This document shows positions 10,862 to 21,219 of a DNA stretch of 64,000 nt, piece by piece. The translations under genes and the position numbers were made by a program. The DNA comes from Botryotinia globosa (lineage: Eukaryota; Ascomycota; Leotiomycetes; Helotiales; Sclerotiniaceae): assembly GCA_014898425.1 (NCBI GenBank), contig RCSZ01000010.1, positions 1,674,001 through 1,738,000 of the forward strand, in the 5' to 3' direction. Position 1 is the stretch's first letter. The number at the start of each line of letters is the position of its first letter. The notes beneath the pieces were generated by a model. The model was not told the DNA's origin and ran no database searches. It worked only from the letters and a program-made list of their open reading frames with translations.

Positions 10862-11095
10862 GCGACGACTCTCCGGAAACTTTTTCTAATCTAGTCATAC
10901 AATCGCGCGGGCTGGCTCTAGATTTTTGGTCATGCGATGAGTCTGTTATTGGGCAATTTATTTAATGATATATTTTCGAAATTTGAGTGCTGATATAGAA
11001 ATTAGTAACAGCGAGATGATATGCATAATAGCTATGCATTTATAGTCATTGACTAATCGATCGATTGTCAATACTAACATCTCATCTCATCTCAT

Positions 11096-11783
11096 CCCTG
11101 TGGTGGCAGAATCCGTAGGTAATGAAACGATTATTTCATTATCTACAATAAAATTATAGGTTTTCAATTATATGTTGAAAGAATCTTTTTTATAAATTAA
11201 TATATTTAATTAATAAGGTTTCAATGAAATTCTTGAATTTGAAAAGCTACTAAGTTTTAATAATTTAAAACAATCATTTTTAAATCGAAATATCTATTTC
11301 TATTTAAATTGAATTATTCTCTTGTTTATTTAATATATTTTATATCATATAATATATTAATAAAACTTTTAATTAAAAAATAAATTGAAAATAAATAATA
11401 CATAATAAAAGTCTCTTTTATCTTAAACTTTTAATTAATATCTTTTATTTATCTTCTAACTCTCTTACTTATCCCCCCTCCTTTTCCTATCTTCTATACT
11501 CACCCCTCTTCTCCTCCTTTTAACTTTTATATTTACTTCCCTTTATTCATTTTTTATATAATTCTAATATTCAAAAATCTTAAAATCTCGAAAACCTTTT
11601 AAAACTCATATTTTCTTTTTTTTAAATTAATATTAAACGAATTACAAAAAATATTAATTCTATTTATTAATAATAATATATTTTATTTATTCATTAATAT
11701 TATAACATATATATATAAGAATTTATATGAGAATTTATATTGAATTTATCTTCATCTCAAATATTCACTTTACCACCACAGGG
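11096..11783. mobile_element. Inverted-repeat DNA element with CCCTGTGGTGG ends
   Basis: Eleven-base terminal inverted repeats (CCCTGTGGTGG at 11096-11106, its inverse at 11773-11783) flanked by CAT on both sides (11093-11095, 11784-11786), a possible 3-bp target duplication. The 688-bp interior is AT-rich with a pyrimidine-rich patch around 11450-11540 and codes for nothing. Its first 90 bp match, inverted, the right end of a partial copy ending at 32188. Confidence 0.7.
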
Positions 11784-11786
11784 CAT

Positions 11787-12200
11787 CCAATCCCATCCCA
11801 GCCCTCCTTTACATAAGCGAAGAAACATATGAAAATTAAGTATCTTTTCAAAGAACTTTCTTCTTCAATAGATTAAAAATTTCTTCTAAATGAAATACCC
11901 CTTGAAATCTAAACAAAGCAAACAAAAATTCGAGTCTTTGTTACATAGATCTTGAACGTTTTAATTATTTATTAGAATTCAATCAATTATTAATCGATTC
12001 CCGCCTATTATCTTGCTCATGAATATAGAGCCCTCCCCTCCTTTCCTTCCACAGAAAAACCCCACTTCCATCCTAAATCCCATCAATCACCAATCACCAA
12101 TCAGCACCCCTCCCCACCCATCTCTCATTCCCTTGTCCCGACAAATTTAAAATATATGTTTAAACCCCTCCCAAATCCGTATCAAACAACACATACCCAA
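11787..12200. other. Upstream region of tRNA-Phe
   Basis: AT-rich then pyrimidine-rich, no ORF of note. Confidence 0.4.
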
Positions 12201-12302
12201 GCGGCTTTAGCTCACTTGGGAGAGCGCCAGACTGAAGTCCACTTCTGTTTCTTGACCATTAGGTTTATCTGGAGGCACTGTGTTCGATCCACAGAAGCCG
12301 CA
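12201..12302 (+). tRNA. tRNA-Phe (GAA) with 29-nt intron
   Basis: Exon 1 (12201-12237) and exon 2 (12267-12302) fold into a 73-nt tRNA: acceptor stem GCGGCTT with AAGCCGC and discriminator A; D arm GCTC...GAGC; anticodon stem CCAGA/TCTGG; T arm CTGTG-TTCGATC-CACAG. The anticodon GAA is at 12234-12236. The intron (12238-12266) sits after position 37, the standard site for eukaryotic nuclear tRNA introns. Apart from acceptor and variable-region changes it is nearly the yeast tRNA-Phe sequence. Confidence 0.96.
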
Positions 12303-12331
12303 TTCTGCGAGTCGGGGTCCACCTCGACTTT

Positions 12332-12361
12332 ATTTACTTTTCTTGTTTTTTTTCGTTTTTT
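12332..12361 (+). terminator. Probable Pol III terminator of tRNA-Phe
   Basis: T-rich tract with runs of five or more T begins about 30 bases beyond the tRNA end (GTTTTTTTTCGTTTTTTT), enough for RNA polymerase III to stop. Confidence 0.6.
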
Positions 12362-13103
12362 TGGGGAAGGGGGGAAGGCGGGTTGCGTTTTTTGGAGACA
12401 GGGCTCTAGGGGAAGGAAGGGAGATGTTTTTTTTTGGAGGTGATGGTTTTCTTTCGGGGGGGCTCGGGGAAACGGATGGATGGATGTGTAGGTAGGTGGG
12501 TACATGTAGTTTAGTGGGAATTGCTACCTACAATTTTCAAGCCGTGAAGCTGTGAAGCTAGCTATAAAGCTATGAAGAAACATAAATGGATTTCTCCCAT
12601 CCACTTCCACTTAATCAAATGATTATTTCTCAATAGAAGTGGAGATATGGGGTTAGGTAGTTAGCACTTATCTTACTTACCTCGAACTCCTTGCGATACT
12701 TGTAGAAGATGAGAAGTAAATACTTTGTAGAGTCGGGTTGAGCATATAATCTCACATTATATATAACATTTAAATATATAAATCAATAAAATGTATATAT
12801 ATATAATACAAATGAAGCAAACTATATATATCGATTTTTTCTATACAATAAATGAGAAAGAAAATTTCTTAAAATACGATTTTTTGAAAAATTATATAAT
12901 CTAATTATTTTTAAAATCTATAGTAAGATTATAATAACTTACTTAATAATTTATTAAAAAGAAATTCAACTTTACTTTACTTTTCTTCATTCTGAGAAAG
13001 TGTTTAATGGACTATAGTTTTAATATATAATTTTCATGTATAATTTTAATATAATATATTACATTAATTAAAAAATATATAATTTTTACTTGAAATATAT
13101 AAT
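12362..13103. other. Gene-free, G-rich then AT-rich
   Basis: G-rich simple sequence to about 12510, then AT-rich DNA from 12740. No genes seen; ORFs over the G-rich part are low-complexity. Confidence 0.5.
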
Positions 13104-13264
13104 TGTGAGGACTGTGAACTGAAAAGGAGTTGTTTTAATGGTTTAGTTATTGATAAAGATCTAAGAGGAAGTTGGAAGCGAGGCTTCCAACTTATACTTG
13201 AAAGGACTAGCTAAAATGGCTAGTATAACCGGTCACATGCAGAGAGGGTCTGTGCGCCCTCACA
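13104..13264. mobile_element. Solo-LTR-like element, 161 bp, ATAAT duplication
   Basis: Begins TGTGAGG and ends CCTCACA, flanked on both sides by ATAAT (13099-13103 and 13265-13269). The 5-bp duplication and TG...CA ends fit an LTR; a short inverted-repeat transposon is the alternative. Two internal hairpins (GTTGGAAGC/GCTTCCAAC near 13170-13190 and GACTAGC/GCTAGT near 13205-13225). Its sequence is unrelated to the LTRs at 5759 and 33457. Confidence 0.75.
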
Positions 13265-13334
13265 ATAATCTATTTAATCCTATTATAAAGAGATGAATAG
13301 AAAAAAAGAGAAGAGGAGGTATTAGTTATTAGGT

Positions 13335-13400
13335 TTTTATTTTCTATTTTCTATTTTCTATTTTCTATTTTCTATTTTCTATTTTCTATTTTCTATTTCA
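13335..13400. repeat. Microsatellite, 7-base TATTTTC unit
   Basis: About nine uninterrupted copies of a seven-base unit. Confidence 0.9.
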
Positions 13401-14004
13401 TATTATATTTCTTAAAAAACATATAATACAACACGTAATATAACATATATACTATAAATATAAAAGGTTTTACATATAGATTCCACTTCTATATATATAT
13501 ATACAAGATATACTACAATTCAATATATATTACTCTTTATACGCAACTTGCTGTCTATTTCTAATCATAGTATATATATATACTCTATATAGTCTTAAAA
13601 ACAGTATAATATATATAGTATAATATAATATATTTTTATAAAAGCCTATATACTTCTACTTCTACTTCTATTCATACTTTCATTTCTACATTCAAATCCA
13701 TTTTCATTTCCATATTAGATAAAATGAATATCTACTCTACTCTACTCTACCCTACTCATGATAGATAGTATTCTCGAGAAAGTAAAAACAAAACAAAAAA
13801 AAACATAACTTTGCCATTCATTTATTTCATGAGGCTTTATTCATTAAAAAATATATCTCATCTCATCTCATATATTACAACAATAACAACAACAACAACC
13901 ACAATAACAACAACGATAATAGTAATACAAATAGTTGATTGCTTCATCTCATATCCATGCATTCAGCATCGCGTAAGGTCATGTATATCGATTGAAGAAC
14001 CATT
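13401..14004. other. AT-rich simple sequence, no gene
   Basis: Short TA, CTCTA and CAA simple runs; the ORF at 13811-14050 is low complexity. Includes the 3' flank of sed5. Confidence 0.5.
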
Positions 14005-15128
14005 CTACGCCGCTATCAAGACCCAAAGTCTGTGGTTTGCGTTAGTATGATTCATGAGAGAAGAGAAAACGAGGGGAAGAACTTACAAAAAGAAAATCAT
14101 CAAAACACCAAACATCTTAGCAACCAACCAGCGATTACCAGATACCCTCGACCAATATTTCAATAATTCTCTTTGAGCCCCTTCAACATTATCCACCACA
14201 TCTTCTGTATTCGCATCGATTCTCTGAATCATTTCGCTCTGTTCCGAAACCATCGTAGCCAATTGTCCAAAAATACCTCCGAGTTCGTTAATCGTCCGCT
14301 CAATTGCTTCGATTGCTTCTCCTCTCTGATGAATGTATTCATTTTGCGGTTGCGCCTCTTCCATCATCAACAGCTGTTGATCACCCACGGGATTTAAGCT
14401 TAACAAATCCTGACCCGGGCCTGGACTTCCTCTCGTGGGCGTACTATACAGAGGGCTCGCCGATTGGGAGATATTGGGCTGGACATGGGAGGACACTGAC
14501 GAAACGAAATTCTCGGTGCGGGAGCGCGAGGCTTGGATATTCTTGGTGCGGACCTCGAGGACATCTTTGAAGTTGGCGGATACGTCGGTGAGTTTTCCTT
14601 GGAGCATGAAAACGACATTTTTGTTATGCTCGCCTTCTTGATCAGCTTTGGGATGTTGTGCGCGCGTGAGGCTTTGGAGGCTGGAGATTTGTTGGTTGAG
14701 CGAGGAGAGATCTTGTTTGATGATGAAGGTGAGTTCGTTGATTTCGACAGGTCGGTCGTCGAAGAGGGTTTTGCGTTTGGCCACTATTTCGTAGATTAGT
14801 ATACATACAATTCTTTGGTTCTTACTGTCTATGTATGCATGCTCCCCGACTCAAAACAATGGAAAGATCCAATCTTACATTCCGCCAACTTCTGTAACTT
14901 CTCCATGGTTCCCGTTATCCCTCGCCCAATCTCGGCCGCTTTCCTCGCAAATTCAGATCGCCGCGGTTTGCCATGTGCATTCGCATCGCCATTTGCGGCG
15001 GCCTTTTGGGAATCGGATAGGAGGGATTGTCTCTGGGCTCCGACTTTCGAGGAGGCTTGTCTCTTTTGCACTTGTGCTAAGACGGATCGGAACTCGTTTG
15101 TTCGATCTTGTATCGATGCGACGGCCAT
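14005..15128 (-). CDS. sed5: Syntaxin 5 / Sed5 t-SNARE
   Basis: Sed5 is the Golgi Qa-SNARE for ER-to-Golgi and intra-Golgi fusion. Three exons give 323 residues, the usual fungal length: 15128-14879, 14783-14087 and a 25-nt last exon 14029-14005. The N-terminus has the syntaxin-5 start (MAVASIQDRTNEFRSV) and RSEFARKAAEIGRGI; the Habc junction reads KLAELAKRKTLFDDRP only after splicing. The SNARE motif runs from about residue 230 (QRGEAIEAIERTINELGGIF ... QRIDANTEDV, including the zero-layer Gln region) into NRWLVAKMFGVLMIFFLLWV, the tail anchor. The tail is completed only by the third exon (LLWVLIAA, stop). Introns have GTAAG donors; the second has ACTAAC and a CAG acceptor. Reading exon 2 alone would end the protein too early, inside the membrane span. 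Confidence 0.95.
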
Positions 15129-15850
15129 CGCGATGGATTATGTGGATGGATATATCTGTTCTGATTTTCGCAATGGTTCTGGGTGGTTATCCAGATGTAT
15201 TGGTGGGTTAAGCGCAGGATTATTATTCTTTGTTTGTGGATGGGGAGGTGGTTGAATATTTGGGAATCTTCTCGATTATGTTGTTGTTGTTGTTGTTGTT
15301 GTGTAAGCCTCGAGGCGCAAGTTAATTTAATTAGGTATTTTAGGGTTTTGTACAGGGTATTATAAAGGTTGAATGAATGTTGAAGACAATGAATGGTATA
15401 TAGTTTTGTTGAAGGAGTATGAGAAACGGCTGAAGGAAGTTTTGATTGATGTAATTGTTTTATTAAAAGATGTATTCAAAGTTGGAATCTAATAAGTGTA
15501 TTTGTTGTTGTTTGTGAAGTTGATGAATGTAAGGATAATAATCTACAGAGAGAGTACAAGTGACGAGCAGTGCAGGGAATAGAATAGGACGGACAGCTGG
15601 TGTTTTGAGTTCTTACTTGAGTGTTTTACATTGTCCACGGGTACTCCTGAAGATTCTTGGTGTTCCATTAACCCTGAAACTGAGCAACTACACCTAAAGT
15701 TCAGGGCTGGATTACTATTCCAGCCTTGGAAGGGGGGAGATAAGGTCACCCTGATTGACTCCAAAAGGATGATGTATTGAGTGTTCAAGGGTGTCTATAT
15801 GTATTCTCTGTTGGGCTATAGGTTTATTTTAAGAAAAAGCTTTAATATAT
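15129..15850. other. Upstream of sed5, no gene supported
   Basis: Includes a TGT trinucleotide run at about 15280-15302. The stretch 15545-15830 is less AT-rich and has a minus-strand ORF without any recognised domain. Confidence 0.4.
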
Positions 15851-16050
15851 AGTAAATAGAAGAAATAGAAGAAATAGAAGAAATAGAAGAAATAGAAGAA
15901 ATAGAAGAAATAGAAGAAATAGAAGAAATAGAGTAAATAGAGTAAATAGAGTAAATAGAGTAAATAGAATAAATAGAAGAAATAGAAGAAATAGAAGAAA
16001 TAGAAAAAATAGAAGAAATAGAAGAAATAGAAGAAATAGAAGAAATATAA
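15851..16050. repeat. Minisatellite, 9-base AGAAGAAAT-type unit
   Basis: About 20 tandem copies of a nine-base unit, with an internal block in which the unit changes to AGAGTAAAT. Produces spurious Phe/Tyr/Leu ORFs on the minus strand. Confidence 0.95.
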
Positions 16051-16985
16051 AGACCCTTTGAAATCCTCCCATATCATTTGTTCATTATCCCGTCAGTACA
16101 TGTCCACGTTCTCTAGACGTTGTGGCTGAGTTCCCACTCAACGCTTGTCTGTGGGTAATTAAGTAGGTAGGTATGCATAACAAATCGGCAGTGAGTATCT
16201 AATGTGAAGATGACTTGACCACTTTCCCTGCTTTCTTTGCCTTGATATGAATGTGTAATTACTAGGAGATTAAATCAATGAATGTCCTATATTAAGATGT
16301 TGTGCAAGGTTCAATGGATGTTGGCAATACCTAGGTAGGTCCTGATGTAGTATATCACTATATCACCGAGAAGATATTCCATCAACAACAATAAAGGTTA
16401 TCAACCAATATCGAAAATTCACCATTAGATAATCTATAATCCATCTCTACGTATTAATACCTCAAGTACTTCCCGAGTCATCCTTTCATCCTTTCATCCT
16501 TTCATCCTTTCATATTAAATAAATACCTACTCAGGTACTACGTACGTACTACCTAGCCTTCCTTCCTTGTATTACGAACTCTCTCTTACGGAGTTCATCA
16601 GGACGGGAACCCCTTACCCCATTCCCATTCCAAGAAGCCGGGGGGGGCAAGCACGCAGCCACACCACAGCATTCATCTGAACTTCTGAAGATTTCCCCGA
16701 TAATCAAAAAGTCGTATCTGATCCACTCACTCACTCCCTCATTCCCTCATTCCCTCATTCCCTCATTCCCTCACTACTACCTACCTACCCACTCTCTCAT
16801 ATTCCCTCATCATCTTCATAACAAGAAAGAACTTCCTCAACAAGCAATAAATTTCAGACTTTCATTGCCACATTCGATCGCCTCTCAATAATTCAAAACA
16901 CCCACTTTCTGTCATCCGTCATATTTCATGGTTAAAAATATGGTTCTCCCGTGGATCGCGAAGAATTAATGTTTGTCGTCGCATC
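16051..16985. other. Upstream region with short pyrimidine repeats
   Basis: Contains CTTTCATC-type repeats (about 16478-16513) and TCATTCCC repeats (about 16735-16772). Pyrimidine-rich leaders like this are common before fungal start sites. No gene. Confidence 0.6.
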
Positions 16986-19900
16986 ATGGCAAGGCCATAT
17001 ATTAATACCTCGGACAAGAATGGGTCATTATTGTAAGCTTCTCCAGATCACTTTCGCAATCCTCACAGGCCACCGAGATCCCTACTAAACAATTCATCAC
17101 CAGGAATCCTACGTCTGGAGGTTCAAATACTCCCATATCCTACCGGGCGAATGTAAATCGGCAAAAGACAAAGAAATGGGCCGAGGCAAAGAAGATAGAT
17201 TATGGAGGTGACGACTGGGGAGATGACGACGAATATGACCCTTATGATGCATATGGAAATGAGCTCGAACCAGCACCCGCAGCTGTATCAAAACCTACAG
17301 GTCTACGTCAGCCAGGTCAAGGGCTTCCCAGTGCGAGAGGAATGTCCCAGGATCGGAGTCAGAAGAGTTATGGCAATCTCCCCTCAGCTTCCGTTGGCAG
17401 CCCATTGCATAGAAGAAATTCCTTCGAGGCGGACGACGAGACGAGGCACTTTTCGAATGCAACTATTCGGCAAGAATCACCACTACCTATCTCCCCGCCT
17501 CACTCTGCCGATTCTGCAACCGCTGCCGCAACTCGGTTTTCTCAAATGGGTGTGGGAGGTATAAAGCATACACGCGATCCGAGTGGCCCCCCAACTTTAC
17601 ACATATCTACACAGCAGCCATCTCTTACAGGATTACGAAAACCTTCCTTGTCTGCTAATCCCGTGCCACCCGAATCTTCATTTAATAACGAAACCATTTC
17701 TCAGCCAGCTCGCACTAATACTAATGATTCGTCGGTCTTGTCGGTCGGTTCAGTCAATACACCAAGCGATTATGGAACTTCCAAGGATTTTTCGCCGTCT
17801 GCAGTACCGGCCCCATTATCTATGCGGCTGCCTGCACCTGCCCCTCAAAGCGCAACCACTCCAGCTCCAGCTACCAAGTTTCCTGCACGAAAGAGCAGCC
17901 TGAGTAGCATGGGAACAGAAGCTCAACGAATTTACCAAAAATCTCATGAAACTATAGGACAACCCTTTCCAACAAGTTCCAGACCTTCACCGTCCCCTGG
18001 CTCTGCAGATCGGTCTGCAACAAACCCAGGTGCGTCAAATATTAAACCTTTACCTTTTATCAGACCCGCGGATATTTATCGCCGAGTTGAAGAGGAAAAG
18101 CAAGAAAGGGAGCGGGCATCATTAGATTCAGGCAGACCTAGTATGGACTCACTTGGAATGGAAAGGTCGAGTGACATATCACATTCACCAGGCCAAGGGG
18201 CTGTCCGTGGAAGGTCGAGTTCTGACAGTTTGGGACCTGGAAATCGAGGAAGATTAAGCTTCGGAGATGAAGGTCTTGACTCCGGAAGACGTCTGATGCC
18301 AATCCTAGAACCTGTTAGAGAACGGAAGAGTGAATACGGCTTCGATGGATTTAATGCTAATGAAATTCCACCACCAGCCCAAGAGATTGCAAATCCTCCA
18401 ACTGAGCCTGAAATTACAAGTCCCATCCTCCCGGACGTGCATCGCATTTCCGGATTTGGTTCTGACTTTTTTTCCCGACCAACAGATGATAGTGCCTCCG
18501 CTCCTCCAACCGAAACCATATCAGAACTACCAGAGCAAACCTCCCCAGGAACTTTTGACCAGCCAGGAGATACCTCTCTTCGGAGCCAACCCTCTTTCGG
18601 GTTCAACTCTGTTGTGAACCAAGCTTTCGATAGGAAGGATGACGACTCGGTTCCTCCAACACCAGTTTCTAATGCTGAAGGTAATGTAAAGAGATCTGAT
18701 AGTGAAAGTACGGGATCCACTGGAATTAGTCCCATTATGAGTCGTGGTCCAAGCACCGCAGACAATCGAGGTCGTGAAATGTCAATTCCTGCTATCATGG
18801 AGCAAGTTGAACCTATCTCTCCACGTCTTCAAATAGTTTCAAATGAAAGCGATAATCAGATGGTTCCACCGACTTTTATCCCAGGTCATCGACGCGATAT
18901 CAGTACTCCGAGTCCAGGAAATAGCCCCGCCCGAACACCAGATCTCGGCAATGCATCCAAGAGAATATCAATGGGAGAACAGGCCTGGATTTCACCTGCA
19001 AGTCCTACTTCTCCCACCGAAGATGCCCGCGAAGACACTGATCCAGAACCCCCGCGCCCAACCCTCGATCGGGATGTGAGTTTCCGCCCTCAAATACCCG
19101 GTGGATGGGAGTCATATACGACCACTGCAACCACTAGCACTGTTCAACCAGAGAAACCGCGGTCACCGTCTCCTCAGCCACCGAGTGATCCGGTTCAAGC
19201 TTTAGCAATGGAAGATTTAACACCTACTACCACTACACATTCTCTTCCGGAGTCATCTTTAGAAGCAGCACGTGTTACGCTCGGTGTCAAATCCGAATCT
19301 ATGCCGACACCTGATCCAAATGGAAATGTACATTCTGCTATGACTCCGCATCCGGACTCAATACCTAGTCTAGAAAAGGCTTCGCCCGAAGCTCAACTGC
19401 GTCCTGACTATGTCGATCAGCCCAACCCCCCAGATTCTTCACCTAAACCACTAATTGAAGACAACCTGGTCTCTAGTGAAGAATCCGCAACGGAAACTCT
19501 TCTAGAACCAACTAACGATTTCCAATTGAATACAGCAGATGAGTTTGGTGCGGATGAACCACTTCTCCCACCTTTGCGACCACAGGTATTGCCAACTCTG
19601 AGCACTGACACTGGACCTTTGGATGAAGAAAATGATAGACTCCGAAAAGACATAGTCAAAAGTTTGTCCCCGCGCCCATCACAATCAGAAAGCGTTCATG
19701 AAAACTTGCGTGAAAGACCAATTTCCGACAATATGGATGAAACGCGAGAAAGTGCATACTTGACGGATGTGTATGATGATTACTGGAATGATATAGGTGA
19801 CGAAGAGCACTCGTCTCCAATAGCAACAACATCTCCCGATAAGCTACAAGCAGAGCAAGCTATTCCAGCAGACATGCCAGAAATCCGACCCCTCAGCTCT

Positions 19901-20980
19901 CACCGAATGTCAAAGCAGCAAGCTCGACCACCTTTGCCTACTCGTTTCTCTTGGGAGAAGAGCATGGATACTGTAGCCCCAACTGACACGGGCATGCCTG
20001 GATCACCTACAAATCAAGCTGAGCTTCCCATTGAGAAAGACAATACGCAAATTGAAGGCCTCCAGCAGATTGACCCGGAACCATACATGGAGAAGGAAGT
20101 TTTAGAAGAGGTTCCACATAACGATAATCACGTGGAAAGAAATATTGCCTTGGGTGCTGGTGCTGTGCTGCTTGGTGCTGCCGCTGTTACTCAAGACACG
20201 ATCAGTCCTGAATCTCCACCCGCGGTTAACGTTTCTCTGGCTCAGGAAAAGGAGCAGCCGCAATTTGCATCATATCCACTTGTTCCAACTCCTGAATTGG
20301 AACATGCAGCCTTTGGGTCAACATTGGATCTATCCACTGATCCACTTGGCTCCAATCCACACTCTGCATCGAGTAGTCCAAGTCCCTTTATCGCACGTGA
20401 ACCCTCACCTTCACGACGCGAATCCGCCACTTCACCCCGGACATCTAGCATGGGGAAGATTTTAACGTTCAAAGAAATCGTGGGAATGAAAGATGTTCAC
20501 GAAAGGGTGCATGCATTCGATGAAACAAGAGAGCGCTTTGCAGCTATGGACTCGGGTATCCATGAATGGATATTTGCCTTGAAGGCTGAACAGCCAGAAC
20601 ATGCTGATGTCAATGAATGCTACGGAGGCTTTAGAACAACTGTGCCGACTGGCTCGACTAGAAGAAATACCAGAAGTGGATCCGCGGCATTGCAGTCGCC
20701 TTATTATCAACAATATTTGAATGCTAGTACGCCATCGCAAACATCAATACCTGCATCACGAACAGGACAAACTGGAACTTCTGGTATTCAGCAAGGCTTC
20801 TCGCCAGCTCATGCCAAAATTACAACTCAACAGGTTCAAGCTAAGGGAAAAGAATTCCTTCACACAGCTGGAATATTTGGTGGTAAGGCTGGAAAGGCGG
20901 GTTTCCAGGCAGGTAAAGGATTGCTGGCAAAAGGCAAGAACAAGCTTCGTGCGGCCGGAAGTAGCGATAAGGTAGATTAA
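16986..20980 (+). CDS. Large Ser/Pro-rich conserved fungal protein
   Basis: Function not known. I place the start at ATG 16986: exon 1 (16986-17032), a 71-nt intron (GTAAGC donor, CTACTAAAC branch, CCAG acceptor), then one long exon to 20980, about 1307 residues. This adds a typical N-terminal motif that starting at 17342 would miss: NRQKTKKWAEAKKIDYGG followed by acidic DDWGDDDEYDPYDAYG. The middle is Ser/Pro/Thr-rich and probably disordered. Near residue 910 is a charged patch (YDDYWNDIGDEE) and near 1030 a short Ala/Leu-rich segment. The folded-looking C-terminal part begins with LTFKEIVGMKDVHERVHAFD, then MDSGIHEWIFALKAEQPEH, and ends in Gly/Lys-rich repeats (GKAGKAGFQAGKGLLAKGK). I believe related proteins occur across filamentous ascomycetes but cannot name a domain. 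Confidence 0.88.
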
Positions 20981-21219
20981 CATCTCCTTCTGGGTTGGAT
21001 ATGGGTTTTTTAGGCGTTTTACTTTTTGAATTTCCATCGTTTTGCTTAGTTAGCGTGGATGAATGCTTATTGCTTTCCCGATCCCGTCTGACGGGTGTGT
21101 ACGACTAAGGAAAAATCCAGCCCATCACAATTGTTTTTCTCCTTGCTATGTGGCCCATCATCATCATCATCGTCGTCATCATAATGAGTGTTCTAGCGCT
21201 AAGTCTAACCCTTCTTTAG

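Noticed and set aside
12156..12505. ORFs on both strands across 12.2-12.5 kb
   Set aside because: They overlap the tRNA-Phe gene and G-rich simple sequence and have no typical codon use.
15543..15788. Less AT-rich patch with a minus ORF that might be an LTR or gene relic
   Set aside because: I found neither TG...CA ends with a target duplication nor a recognisable protein.
15829..16077. Phe/Tyr/Leu-rich ORFs resembling a membrane protein
   Set aside because: They are translations of the 9-base minisatellite in two frames.
18076..18798. 240-aa minus-strand ORF
   Set aside because: Antisense shadow of the long plus-strand gene, whose Ser/Pro codons create open frames on the other strand.
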